A stretch of DNA of 6,439 nucleotides from Helicobacteraceae bacterium (GCA_027083665.1 JALWNV010000082.1:1-6439); one strand, 5' to 3'. Numbered from the stretch's first letter, positions 1 to 6,439 are shown. The notes: a model not told the origin generated them from the letters alone. A program made the numbers and translations.

Positions 1-1
1 C

Positions 2-127
2 TCCGAGCTCGGCAGCTATCTCAGCGGCTACAGTGTCAATCTCGAAAACGAAGCCCTGGACTTCCCCATCGCCCACTACAACCTCCATATCGGCATTGCG
101 GATGCCCTGGAAAAACTGATGAAATAG
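2..127 (+). CDS. 3' end of an unidentified protein-coding gene
   Basis: The frame is open from the window edge to a TAG at 125-127 and encodes the last 41 residues of a protein, ending in an amphipathic helix-like tail (ADALEKLMK). Codon use matches the neighbouring genes, with many C- or G-ending codons such as CTC, ATC and GCC. The stop lies 9 bases before the next start, so the two genes are probably one transcript. I do not recognise the family from this fragment; the upstream sequence would be needed to name it. Confidence 0.6.
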   Translation, partial: SELGSYLSGYSVNLENEALDFPIAHYNLHIGIADALEKLMK

Positions 128-136
128 GAAAAACGG

Positions 137-577
137 ATGCAAAAGAAACCGGAAGCGCTCAAAGCCGAAAAGTATCTGTCGCCCGCCGAGATCGAATCAC
201 ATCTCGACGGAGTCGAATATATCATCATGGCGGCACCCGCGGTACGCGACGGGGCGAAGGGACCGATCCACTTCACGCTCTTTCTCAACACCAAAGACCC
301 CCTGCCGCCGGAGATACAGCCGGCGGTCCTCGACAAATTCGCCGCACAATACGGCATCACCGGTATCAGCGATCTCTTTTCCCAGCTCGACCGGGTCGCT
401 TTCGCCGAAACTTCACAACAGACCCCGATGCCTCTGCACCTGTACACAATGCAGGAAAAAGCTGCACTGCCGTCGACCGTGATGTATGTCATGGATTTCG
501 AAGGAGACTCGGATAACTTTCCCGAGGTCAAAGAGCGGCAGCTCACCGGCTGGACCTATTCCTATAACGGCGAATGA
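137..577 (+). CDS. Hypothetical cytoplasmic protein, 146 residues
   Basis: This is a complete small gene with an ATG start. A weak Shine-Dalgarno (AGGAA, 126-130) overlaps the stop of the preceding gene and sits six bases from the ATG, which suggests translational coupling in one operon. The product has no signal peptide or membrane segment. The N-terminal 30 residues are charged and helix-like (EALKAEKYLSPAEIESHLDG), followed by a short hydrophobic stretch (VEYIIMAAPAV) and mixed segments, with an acidic C-terminal part rich in D and E. I see no catalytic motif, no metal-binding cluster and no cysteine. An overlapping open frame on the opposite strand (76-546) is rejected as a shadow. I do not recognise the family, and no function is proposed. 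That it is a real gene rests on codon use, spacing and the Shine-Dalgarno. Confidence 0.75.
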   Translation: MQKKPEALKAEKYLSPAEIESHLDGVEYIIMAAPAVRDGAKGPIHFTLFLNTKDPLPPEIQPAVLDKFAAQYGITGISDLFSQLDRVAFAETSQQTPMPLHLYTMQEKAALPSTVMYVMDFEGDSDNFPEVKERQLTGWTYSYNGE

Positions 578-602
578 CATTTCCGTGACATTTTAAATCG
601 TT

Positions 603-623
603 TATAACGCTCTTTGCGTTATA
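603..623. repeat. Perfect inverted repeat ahead of the glycosyltransferase gene
   Basis: TATAACGC (603-610) and GCGTTATA (616-623) form a perfect 8-bp inverted repeat around a 5-base spacer. It lies between the stop of the hypothetical gene at 577 and the next start at 652. It has no U-tract after it, so it is a poor intrinsic terminator. Its right arm overlaps a -10-like hexamer (620-625), which would fit an operator. Either reading is inference. Confidence 0.5.
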
Positions 624-625
624 GT
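620..625 (+). promoter_or_regulatory. Candidate -10 box for the wecA-like gene
   Basis: TATAGT matches TATAAT at five of six positions and would start transcription near 632, about 20 bases before the ATG at 652. No good -35 hexamer lies at 16-18 bases, which is common for housekeeping promoters in Campylobacterota. The box sits inside the right arm of the inverted repeat at 603-623. Confidence 0.4.
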
Positions 626-651
626 CTCGAAAATCGCCTTAAAGAGTGCCA

Positions 652-1707
652 ATGTACCCGAGTCTGATCGCCATGTTCGTTATCACTTTTATCCTTGTGC
701 GCGTGGTGATTGCCCTCGCTCCGCGGGTCGGCCTCGTCGATATTCCCAACGAAAGAAGTGTCCACACACATACCGTACCGAGAGGCGGAGGGATCGGAAT
801 CTTTTTCGCTCTGATAGCGGTCTGCGTTCTCTTCGATTTTTCGCTCGTACTGCAATATCCGATGACGTTTTCGGCCTTTGCCATGATTTTCGTCATCGGT
901 ATTCTCGACGATCTCCACAATGCTTCGCCCCGAACGAAATTCATCGTGATTTTCATCGCCGCGACACTCAGCTACATGGAAGGCATCGGTATTCATACCC
1001 TTGGCACCTATTTCGGGTATGAATTCTCGCTGGGCTGGTTCGCACTGCCGTTTACGCTGTTTGCCGTCAGCGGTTTCACCAACGCATTGAACCTTATTGA
1101 CGGACTCGACGGGCTGTCTGGCAGTATCAGTATCGTCATTCTGGCGGTACTTTTCAGTATCGGCTACCGGCACCACGACAGCTTCATCACCGTTCTTTCG
1201 GCCTTGATGATCATGGGGATACTGGCATTTTTGTACTACAACTGGAATCCGGCAAAGATCTTTCTCGGTGACAGCGGATCACTGACCGTCGGCTTCGTCA
1301 TTTCCATCCTTTCCGTCAAAGCCCTCGATTATATCCATCCCGCCGTGATCTTCTTTCTCGCCGCCATTCCTATTCTCGATACGCTGATCGTCATGGTCCG
1401 CAGAAAACGCCAGGGCCTCTCAGCCTTCGCCCCGGACAAAACCCACCTGCACCATATCCTGCTGCAGTTTTTCGGCGGCAACGTCAAACGGGCCGTCATC
1501 AGTCTGACCCTGCTGCAGATCATCTATTCCATGACGGCCCTTGTTATTATGGAGGATATCGAACAGACTTATGTTCTGCTGCTGTTTGCGGTCAATTTCG
1601 TTCTTTTTTATCTCATCTCTTCGACGATGCTTATCAATCAGCAGCGCATCGACAATCTCGAAGAAGAGGTGCATTCTCTTAAAGAAGGGCATCGTGAACA
1701 GAAGTAA
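652..1707 (+). CDS. WecA/MraY-family polyprenyl-phosphate sugar-1-phosphate transferase
   Basis: The product is a polytopic inner-membrane enzyme of glycosyltransferase family 4. Such enzymes transfer a sugar-1-phosphate, usually GlcNAc-1-P from UDP-GlcNAc, to undecaprenyl phosphate and so start lipid-linked glycan assembly. Counting from ATG 652 (351 residues), the family motifs appear in order. They are an N-terminal PRGGG near 43-47, the acidic pair DD at 86-87, NLIDGLDGL at 147-155, NPAKIFLGDSGS at 199-210 and the cytoplasmic HLHH at 265-268. About ten hydrophobic segments surround them. The tail after residue 325 is hydrophilic and coiled-coil-like (IDNLEEEVHSLK). The motif pattern and HLHH fit WecA/TagO better than MraY, but the sugar cannot be read from sequence. 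I chose ATG 652 over an in-frame GTG at 646 because AAAGAG at 641-646 is a usable Shine-Dalgarno only for the ATG. No glycan-assembly neighbours are visible here. Confidence 0.9.
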   Translation: MYPSLIAMFVITFILVRVVIALAPRVGLVDIPNERSVHTHTVPRGGGIGIFFALIAVCVLFDFSLVLQYPMTFSAFAMIFVIGILDDLHNASPRTKFIVIFIAATLSYMEGIGIHTLGTYFGYEFSLGWFALPFTLFAVSGFTNALNLIDGLDGLSGSISIVILAVLFSIGYRHHDSFITVLSALMIMGILAFLYYNWNPAKIFLGDSGSLTVGFVISILSVKALDYIHPAVIFFLAAIPILDTLIVMVRRKRQGLSAFAPDKTHLHHILLQFFGGNVKRAVISLTLLQIIYSMTALVIMEDIEQTYVLLLFAVNFVLFYLISSTMLINQQRIDNLEEEVHSLKEGHREQK

Positions 1708-1752
1708 AAACAGGGGGAAGATAAGTTGGAAGGTAACTACTGAAATGAAAGA

Positions 1753-1781
1753 AGAAGCGTTTCTATCGAAGAAACGCTTCT
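1753..1781. terminator. Intergenic hairpin between converging wecA-like gene and groEL
   Basis: A perfect 12-bp stem (1753-1764 with 1770-1781) closes a 5-base loop, midway between the + strand stop at 1707 and the groEL stop at 1802. Read on the - strand, the stem is followed by a pyrimidine-rich run (TCTTTCATTTC), so it best fits an intrinsic terminator for groESL. On the + strand there is no U-tract after it, so termination of the left-hand gene there would be weaker. Confidence 0.7.
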
Positions 1782-1801
1782 GATAAACAGCGGCGCGGGA
1801 G

Positions 1802-3439
<1,638 letters not shown>

Positions 3440-3443
3440 CTAT

Positions 3444-3450
3444 ACTCCTT
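3444..3450 (-). promoter_or_regulatory. Ribosome binding site of groEL
   Basis: AAGGAGT on the - strand sits seven bases before the groEL ATG, in the 19-base gap after groES. It is close to the anti-Shine-Dalgarno complement and supports strong independent initiation of groEL from the shared mRNA. Confidence 0.85.
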
Positions 3451-3455
3451 AAAAA

Positions 3456-3716
3456 TTATTTGATAATTCCGAAAATATCGTCCGCATCCATGATGAGGTA
3501 CTCGTTGCCGTCGAGCGTGATGTCGTTGCCCGAATACTTCCCGAACACGACCGTATCGCCGACTGCGATCTCCTCGACATCGCCGCCGACCGCGACAATC
3601 TTGCCCTGCGACGGTTTTTCTTTGGCATTGTCCGGAATGATAATGCCCGATGCTGTGGTCTGTGCATCTTCCACGCGCTCTACAAGCACACGGTTGCCAA
3701 GTGGTTGAAAGTTCAT
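3456..3716 (-). CDS. groES: Co-chaperonin GroES (Hsp10), 86 residues
   Basis: GroES forms the heptameric lid that closes the GroEL chamber. The sequence begins with the family signature [14 protein letters not shown]. It then has the mobile loop that docks to GroEL ([19 protein letters not shown], about residues 20-38) and the beta-barrel core with KIVAVGGD and [12 protein letters not shown]. It ends in the usual acidic-to-hydrophobic tail ([12 protein letters not shown]). At 86 residues it is at the short end for bacterial GroES, and it lacks the His/Cys-rich C-terminal extension known from Helicobacter pylori. It is the first gene of the groES-groEL operon, with a strong ribosome site (AAAGGAGAT, 3722-3729) just upstream. 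A competing frame at 3449-3667 and one on the opposite strand are shadows. Confidence 0.98.
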   Translation of the reverse strand: MNFQPLGNRVLVERVEDAQTTASGIIIPDNAKEKPSQGKIVAVGGDVEEIAVGDTVVFGKYSGNDITLDGNEYLIMDADDIFGIIK

Positions 3717-3721
3717 CTATA

Positions 3722-3729
3722 TCTCCTTT
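3722..3729 (-). promoter_or_regulatory. Ribosome binding site of groES
   Basis: AAAGGAGA on the - strand lies about five bases before the groES ATG. It falls outside the leader hairpin at 3738-3780, so it should be accessible in the mRNA. Confidence 0.8.
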
Positions 3730-3737
3730 ATTTATCC

Positions 3738-3780
3738 AGAACTTTTCTCCCGGCCCAAGCAGGCAGGAGTAGGGAGTTCT
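3738..3780 (-). other. Hairpin in the groES 5' leader
   Basis: In the predicted groESL leader RNA, AGAA/UUCU (3777-3780 with 3738-3741) and CUCCC/GGGAG (3772-3776 with 3747-3751) can pair. They enclose a small inner stem of GCCU with GGGC. The structure lies between the predicted transcription start near 3792 and the ribosome site. It may stabilise the 5' end of the mRNA. Read on the + strand it resembles a terminator with a T-rich tail, but no + strand gene would need one there. Confidence 0.4.
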
Positions 3781-3798
3781 TTTTATTTTTACGCGGTT

Positions 3799-3827
3799 AT
3801 TTTACTGGATAAATGAAAAATTGTCAA
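3799..3827 (-). promoter_or_regulatory. Sigma-70-type promoter of the groES-groEL operon
   Basis: On the - strand TTGACA (3822-3827) is a perfect -35 box and TAAAAT (3799-3804) matches the -10 consensus at five of six positions, with an ideal 17-base spacer. Transcription would begin near 3792, giving a leader of about 75 bases before groES. It is by far the best promoter in the window and fits a strongly expressed chaperone operon. I see no CIRCE element (TTAGCACTC-N9-GAGTGCTAA) in the promoter or leader, so HrcA control is not supported. Confidence 0.9.
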
Positions 3828-3830
3828 GAA

Positions 3831-3861
3831 CTTTAGTGCATTTGACTAAATATTAATTAGT
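3831..3861. promoter_or_regulatory. Candidate HspR-type (HAIR-like) operator upstream of groESL
   Basis: CTTTAGT (3831-3837) and ACTAAAT (3845-3851) are separated by exactly seven bases. The known HspR operator HAIR is CTTGAGT-N7-ACTCAAG; the site matches 11 of its 14 defined positions. A further TTAGT at 3857-3861 lies another seven bases on, giving alternating half-sites TTAGT-N7-ACTAA-N7-TTAGT. The array begins four bases upstream of the -35 box. HspR is a MerR-family repressor that controls chaperone operons in Helicobacter and Campylobacter, and its site at H. pylori groESL also lies upstream of the promoter. Binding here is inferred; no hspR gene is in the window, and the core could instead serve another regulator. 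Confidence 0.45.
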
Positions 3862-3944
3862 CCAAAAGCATATGAGCGCCATCACTAAGGTTTCGGCTCC
3901 GATCCCTTTTTCATTATTTTATCTGTTTCTAAGGAGTCTGCCCC

Positions 3945-3950
3945 TATAAT
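3945..3950 (+). promoter_or_regulatory. -10 box of the tRNA-Met gene
   Basis: A perfect TATAAT lies 21 bases before the first base of the mature tRNA, leaving a short 5' leader for RNase P to remove. The -35 region at the proper distance (TCTGTT) is poor. Confidence 0.6.
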
Positions 3951-3971
3951 TTCGGTCTTCTTAAACAGAAC

Positions 3972-4048
3972 GTCAAGGTAGCTCAGCTGGTTAGAGCGCT
4001 GGTCTCATAAGCCGGAGGTCGAGAGTTCAAGTCTCTCTCTTGACACCA
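3972..4048 (+). tRNA. tRNA-Met (anticodon CAU), probably elongator
   Basis: A 77-base cloverleaf folds cleanly. The acceptor stem GTCAAGG pairs with TCTTGAC (one G-U), and the D arm is closed by GCTC/GAGC. The anticodon stem CTGGT/GCCGG holds the loop CTCATAA with anticodon CAT. The variable loop is AGGTC, and the T arm is GAGAG/CTCTC around TTCAAGT. Discriminator A and CCA are encoded at 4045-4048. Position 1-72 is a normal G-C pair and the anticodon stem lacks three consecutive G-C pairs, so it is not initiator tRNA. CAU can also mark tRNA-Ile2, whose C34 is changed to lysidine by TilS; I favour elongator Met but cannot exclude Ile2 from sequence alone. Confidence 0.95.
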
Positions 4049-4338
4049 TCATTCAATACCTACTAAAATATCGTGAACACCGCACTTGCAGCTATTCTTT
4101 ATGTTTTAGCCGTTTTATGTTTTGGCAACCGTGTTTCAAAATACAGGCGTTTTGCTTTCATTCGATGGTCTCTGCCGTGTAGTCTGTATCTGCCGGTAAA
4201 GGGCGCATATGCCTCTGTCGCATCATCATCCCTCCCCCGGCACTACTGTTGATACAATGGATGTTGCGGGAAAACTATTTTTTGATACCCGGCATCACCA
4301 TCTGTCGCCATTGGGTGAGATTGAAAATCCTTTCCTCT
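4049..4338. other. Non-coding stretch between the tRNA and the beta-helix gene
   Basis: I find no convincing gene here. The longest candidate, a GTG-started frame at 4073-4252 (59 codons), has no ribosome site. A 13-base near-repeat, TTTATGTTTTAGC (4098-4110) and TTTATGTTTTGGC (4114-4126), recurs with a 16-base period. An imperfect hairpin (ACCCGGC at 4287-4293 with GCC and GGGT at 4307-4316, a 3-base bulge between them) lies after the beta-helix gene's stop, but has no U-tract on either strand. No second copy of the tRNA 3' end is visible, so no attachment-site pair is shown. Confidence 0.5.
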
Positions 4339-5142
4339 TTACTTGCAGGTGGCGTTGAGCTCTTTGTAGGTAGTGCCGACAATACCCAGAGTGTAATAAC
4401 ACATCGGCGTACCGCCATGTACATCATCAGATTCTCCCGTAACGATACTATGAAAGATTTTAGGGGCGGAAGCAGAATCGATATTGTTGATGCCGATGCT
4501 GTTACCTCCACCCGAAGCCTTCGCTGTCACATTGGTTAAGGTTGGGGAGGAGTAGTAGTTATATACGCCGCTGTTGGTAACTCCACCTGAAGCCGTCGCT
4601 GTCACATTGGTTAAGGTTGAGGAAGAGTAGTAGTTGTAAATGCCATAGTTGTAAGCTCCACCCGACGCTGTTGCTTTTACATTAGCTACAACAGTGGAGT
4701 CGTTTGTAATATACACACCAATACTAAAAGTATCTCCACCTGTATTTTCAACGCTTAGCTCCGTAATAGTGGCATTGTTTGCACTCCAGGAACTGAGAAT
4801 GGCGCTCGAGTAATTACTACCGGTTGATACTGCCCCTTTGAGCAGCGTGGCATTCTCCCCGCTGCCTTTGAGCGTTACCCATGATTTCATCACAATCGGC
4901 GATGTGACATGGTAGACCCCCGGTCCTACATAAACAAGATAGCGGTTGGTTTCGTTCGCATCGGTGATGGACTCTATCGCCTCTTTGACATCGGTGAAGT
5001 CGCCGCCTTTCTTGGCGACAAGAATGACATGCTCGATCTTTTTGTTGACAGGAATGACATAAAAATCCGCCGTCGCCGTCGTATACAGTCCTGCCGACAG
5101 AACGAGAGAAAACAGTAACCTTTTGATGAAAGTGATAGACAT
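4339..5142 (-). CDS. Exported parallel beta-helix (pectin-lyase-fold) repeat protein
   Basis: The N-terminus has a basic start, a hydrophobic core and an ATA signal peptidase I site (residues 1-25), so the protein is secreted to the periplasm or beyond. Residues 40-104 resemble the start of pectin-lyase-fold proteins, with GGDFTDVKEAIESI, YVGPGVYHV and VTLKGSGENATLLKG. Four coils of about 25 residues follow: 128-153, 154-178, 179-203 and 204-228. They share the pattern NVxAxASGG...GVYN..SS.T. The C-terminal part has two cysteines (248 and 266) that could form a disulfide. No catalytic residues are evident, so it may be structural, adhesive or glycan-binding rather than an enzyme. The start is fixed by a strong AAAAGGAGT (5148-5156). 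The gene is more AT-rich than its neighbours and sits beside a tRNA, which fits horizontal acquisition. Overlapping frames at 4275-4511 and 4817-5362 are shadows. Confidence 0.85.
   Translation of the reverse strand: MSITFIKRLLFSLVLSAGLYTTATADFYVIPVNKKIEHVILVAKKGGDFTDVKEAIESITDANETNRYLVYVGPGVYHVTSPIVMKSWVTLKGSGENATLLKGAVSTGSNYSSAILSSWSANNATITELSVENTGGDTFSIGVYITNDSTVVANVKATASGGAYNYGIYNYYSSSTLTNVTATASGGVTNSGVYNYYSSPTLTNVTAKASGGGNSIGINNIDSASAPKIFHSIVTGESDDVHGGTPMCYYTLGIVGTTYKELNATCK
4459..4761 (-). repeat. 75-bp tandem coil repeats within the beta-helix gene
   Basis: Three units of exactly 75 bp (4459-4533, 4534-4608, 4609-4683) and a diverged 78-bp unit (4684-4761) each encode one beta-helix coil. 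The two middle units remain clearly similar in DNA, sharing for example an identical 11-base run beginning GGTTAAGG at 4534 and at 4609, while the outer ones are conserved mainly in protein. Whole-codon unit length means copies could be gained or lost without a frameshift. Confidence 0.85.
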
Positions 5143-5174
5143 AATAAACTCCTTTTAATTGCCTCCCTGTGGAT

Positions 5175-5183
5175 ATTGTAACA
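5175..5183 (-). promoter_or_regulatory. Extended -10 promoter of the beta-helix gene
   Basis: On the - strand TGTTACAAT combines the extended -10 TG dinucleotide with a TATAAT-like hexamer (five of six). It lies about 33 bases before the gene's ATG. No good -35 is seen, as expected for an extended -10 promoter. Confidence 0.5.
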
Positions 5184-5253
5184 TATTTCACACGATGCAG
5201 TTTTCTTCCGTTATGTTTTTGCCATATCCAAGGGGAGCTCTGAAAAGTTAGAC

Positions 5254-5259
5254 TATAAT
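5254..5259 (+). promoter_or_regulatory. -10 box of the FtsZ-like gene
   Basis: A perfect TATAAT lies 16 bases before the ATG at 5276. Transcription would start near 5266, inside the ribosome site AAAGGA (5265-5270), so the leader would be only about ten bases. No -35 is recognisable. The divergent beta-helix gene shares this intergenic region. Confidence 0.5.
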
Positions 5260-5275
5260 TGCACAAAGGATTCGC

Positions 5276-6358
5276 ATGCAGCCACTTCACTATTTCGCCG
5301 TCGACGATATCGCCGCCAAGGCGCTTCGCCAGGCCAACGCACCGAAAAGCGACGCCCGGCATTACCTCAGCCCCGGTGATATCACCCGGGCACTCCCTAC
5401 CGGAGCACGACCGATCGTCATCGCATCGAAGCTTGACGAGGCACTCGCCGCCACCCTTGAAAATGTACTGAAAAAATCACAGCACCCTATTTTGCTCTAC
5501 CCCGACGATTACAAGTTCGACCGGCCGCTCAAGCGGCTGCTCAAGAGCAATATCATCCTCATCCCCATCGAAAACGACTCGCTGATGCATGTATCGCTGA
5601 TCAAGAATATTGAAGCCCTGCATACCATCATGACCCCCACCGATGAAGAAGAGGACTACTCCCTGGCCGAAGAGGATCTCAACGCCCTTTTCATTCCCGG
5701 CGCGCTCAACGCCCTGTGGATCGCCGAGGCGGGCAATGCGGTACGGGCCGTCTACGGCATCGTTAACCGGCCGCGTATGGCTTTCAAAGAGACCGATGCC
5801 GTTTTATGTACGTTTGTCAGTGATCCGAATGTTTCACTGCTTGAGATCACCGATGCGGTCAAACTGCTCGAGAGCCGTGTACACGAGATGACCCATGTCC
5901 TCTATCAGGTACGGCCCTCTTCGGCGATGCAGCGGCGTGTCCGTGCGCTGCTGATCGTCTCCGTGCCCGTCGAGCTTCCCTTTGTCGTGCAGCAGGAGAT
6001 CGACCAGGTGCAAACGTATATGCAGCGTCTCGCCGTCATCGCCGAAAATCTCTACGACGGTTTCTTGACAAAAGAAGAAGCCGACGAACTGGCATTTTCA
6101 AACCGGATCGATCTCGAGGACCTTGACAACTTCGTCCGTTTCTTCCTGCGCGGAAAACAGGACCTCGTCAAGCTGATCCGCGCACTTCGGAGCCCGCGTA
6201 TGACGGGCGACCTGCGCCAGCGGTTAATCGCACAAGCCGTCATCGACGAAACGATAGAAGTAGAGTTTCTCGATGAGCTCGCACACACCTACCGGCTCAA
6301 TATCGGGGAGATCGAAATGCTGATCGACCGGCTGAAACAGGAGAAAAAAGAGCGGTAG
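5276..6358 (+). CDS. FtsZ/tubulin-like protein lacking the GTP-binding half
   Basis: This is a 360-residue soluble protein with no signal peptide or membrane segment. By eye, residues 71-232 follow the second half of FtsZ in order. HPILLYPDDYKFD (70-82) resembles the strand before the core helix, and IILIPIENDSLMHV (93-106) matches the LITIPNDKLLKV segment. LFIPGALNALWIAEA (138-152) sits where the T7 loop would be. DAVLCTFVSDPNVSLLEITDA (174-194) and RVRALLIVSV (221-230) match strands and helix of the FtsZ C-terminal domain. The tubulin signature GGGTGSG is absent, only about 90 residues precede the core, and the T7-loop acidic residues are replaced, so GTP hydrolysis is not expected. Residues 233-360 are helical, acidic and basic, without a recognised motif. 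ATG 5276 is supported by AAAGGA five bases upstream. The homology is my inference from pattern; a conserved hypothetical family of other descent is the alternative. Confidence 0.6.
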   Translation: MQPLHYFAVDDIAAKALRQANAPKSDARHYLSPGDITRALPTGARPIVIASKLDEALAATLENVLKKSQHPILLYPDDYKFDRPLKRLLKSNIILIPIENDSLMHVSLIKNIEALHTIMTPTDEEEDYSLAEEDLNALFIPGALNALWIAEAGNAVRAVYGIVNRPRMAFKETDAVLCTFVSDPNVSLLEITDAVKLLESRVHEMTHVLYQVRPSSAMQRRVRALLIVSVPVELPFVVQQEIDQVQTYMQRLAVIAENLYDGFLTKEEADELAFSNRIDLEDLDNFVRFFLRGKQDLVKLIRALRSPRMTGDLRQRLIAQAVIDETIEVEFLDELAHTYRLNIGEIEMLIDRLKQEKKER

Positions 6359-6367
6359 CGCCCCCCC

Positions 6368-6439
6368 TTACGCGAGGCCGAGCTCCTTGTCGATGCTCTT
6401 TTGGTCAAAGCCGCATATCCAGCGGCTGCCGATCAATAC
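6368..6439 (-). CDS. 3' end of an unidentified convergent gene
   Basis: On the - strand the frame is open from the window edge for 23 codons, ending in GLA and a TAA (6368-6370). It stops 9 bases from the TAG of the converging FtsZ-like gene, as expected for tightly packed convergent genes. The fragment includes SRWICGFDQKSIDKELGL, whose WICGFD segment I cannot assign to a family. No terminator hairpin is visible in the short gap, which contains a run of seven C. Confidence 0.5.
   Translation of the reverse strand, partial: VLIGSRWICGFDQKSIDKELGLA

Noticed and set aside
1746..1783. Short ATG-to-TGA frame in the wecA-groEL gap
   Set aside because: It consists almost wholly of the 12-bp terminator stem and loop.
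3747..3795. Terminator-like hairpin with a T-rich tail on the + strand
   Set aside because: No + strand gene ends upstream of it; the same sequence is explained as the leader and spacer of the groES promoter on the - strand.
3872..3949. 25-codon frame (MSAITKVSAPIP...) ahead of the tRNA
   Set aside because: It has no ribosome site, and its stop overlaps the -10 box of the tRNA, so chance is the simpler explanation.
4073..4252. GTG-started 59-codon frame with a hydrophobic N-terminus
   Set aside because: There is no Shine-Dalgarno, the start is GTG just after a tRNA, and the second half is not protein-like.
4817..5362. 181-codon - strand frame overlapping the beta-helix gene and the FtsZ-like gene
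   Set aside because: It crosses the divergent promoter region and two better-supported genes, and its sequence is cysteine- and arginine-rich with no family pattern.
6361..6367. Run of seven C as a possible phase-variable tract
   Set aside because: Such tracts cause phase variation in Campylobacterota mainly when longer and inside coding or promoter sequence. This one lies after both converging stop codons.

Overview
The window looks like a chromosomal segment of a Gram-negative bacterium, most likely a free-living member of the Campylobacterota (Sulfurovum, Sulfurimonas or Hydrogenimonas type). This rests on the style of GroES/GroEL, an elongator-type tRNA with anticodon CAU, TATAAT-like -10 boxes that mostly lack a good -35, and a possible HspR-type operator in front of groES. 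The phylum call is an inference from style, not from a search. Base composition is moderate, and the secreted-protein gene with its flanks (about 4050-5220) looks visibly more AT-rich than the rest.

Layout, left to right. The 3' end of an unidentified + strand gene (2-127) is followed 9 bases later by a small hypothetical gene (137-577), probably co-transcribed. After a palindrome that overlaps a candidate -10 box comes a WecA/MraY-family polyprenyl-phosphate sugar-1-phosphate transferase on the + strand (652-1707). It converges with groEL, and one strong hairpin (1753-1781) lies between the two ends. groEL (1802-3436) and groES (3456-3716) form a classic - strand groES-groEL operon. Its promoter is near consensus (TTGACA, 17-base spacer, TAAAAT), and an array of alternating half-sites just upstream resembles the HspR operator (HAIR).

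Divergent from groES is a tRNA-Met(CAU) gene (3972-4048). Beyond it lie about 290 bases without a convincing gene, then a - strand gene for an exported beta-helix protein (4339-5142) with 75-bp coil repeats. This tRNA-flanking segment has the look of an accessory insertion. Divergent again is a 360-residue + strand protein (5276-6358). Its middle and C-terminal parts resemble the C-terminal domain of FtsZ, but the GTP-binding signature and catalytic T7-loop acids are missing. The window ends in the 3' end of a convergent, unidentified - strand gene (6368-6439).

Apart from groES-groEL, the genes are unrelated functionally, and I see no multi-gene defence or biosynthetic system. The items most worth a second look are the FtsZ-like protein that appears to have lost its GTPase half, the candidate HspR-type operator at groESL, and the beta-helix repeat gene beside the tRNA.
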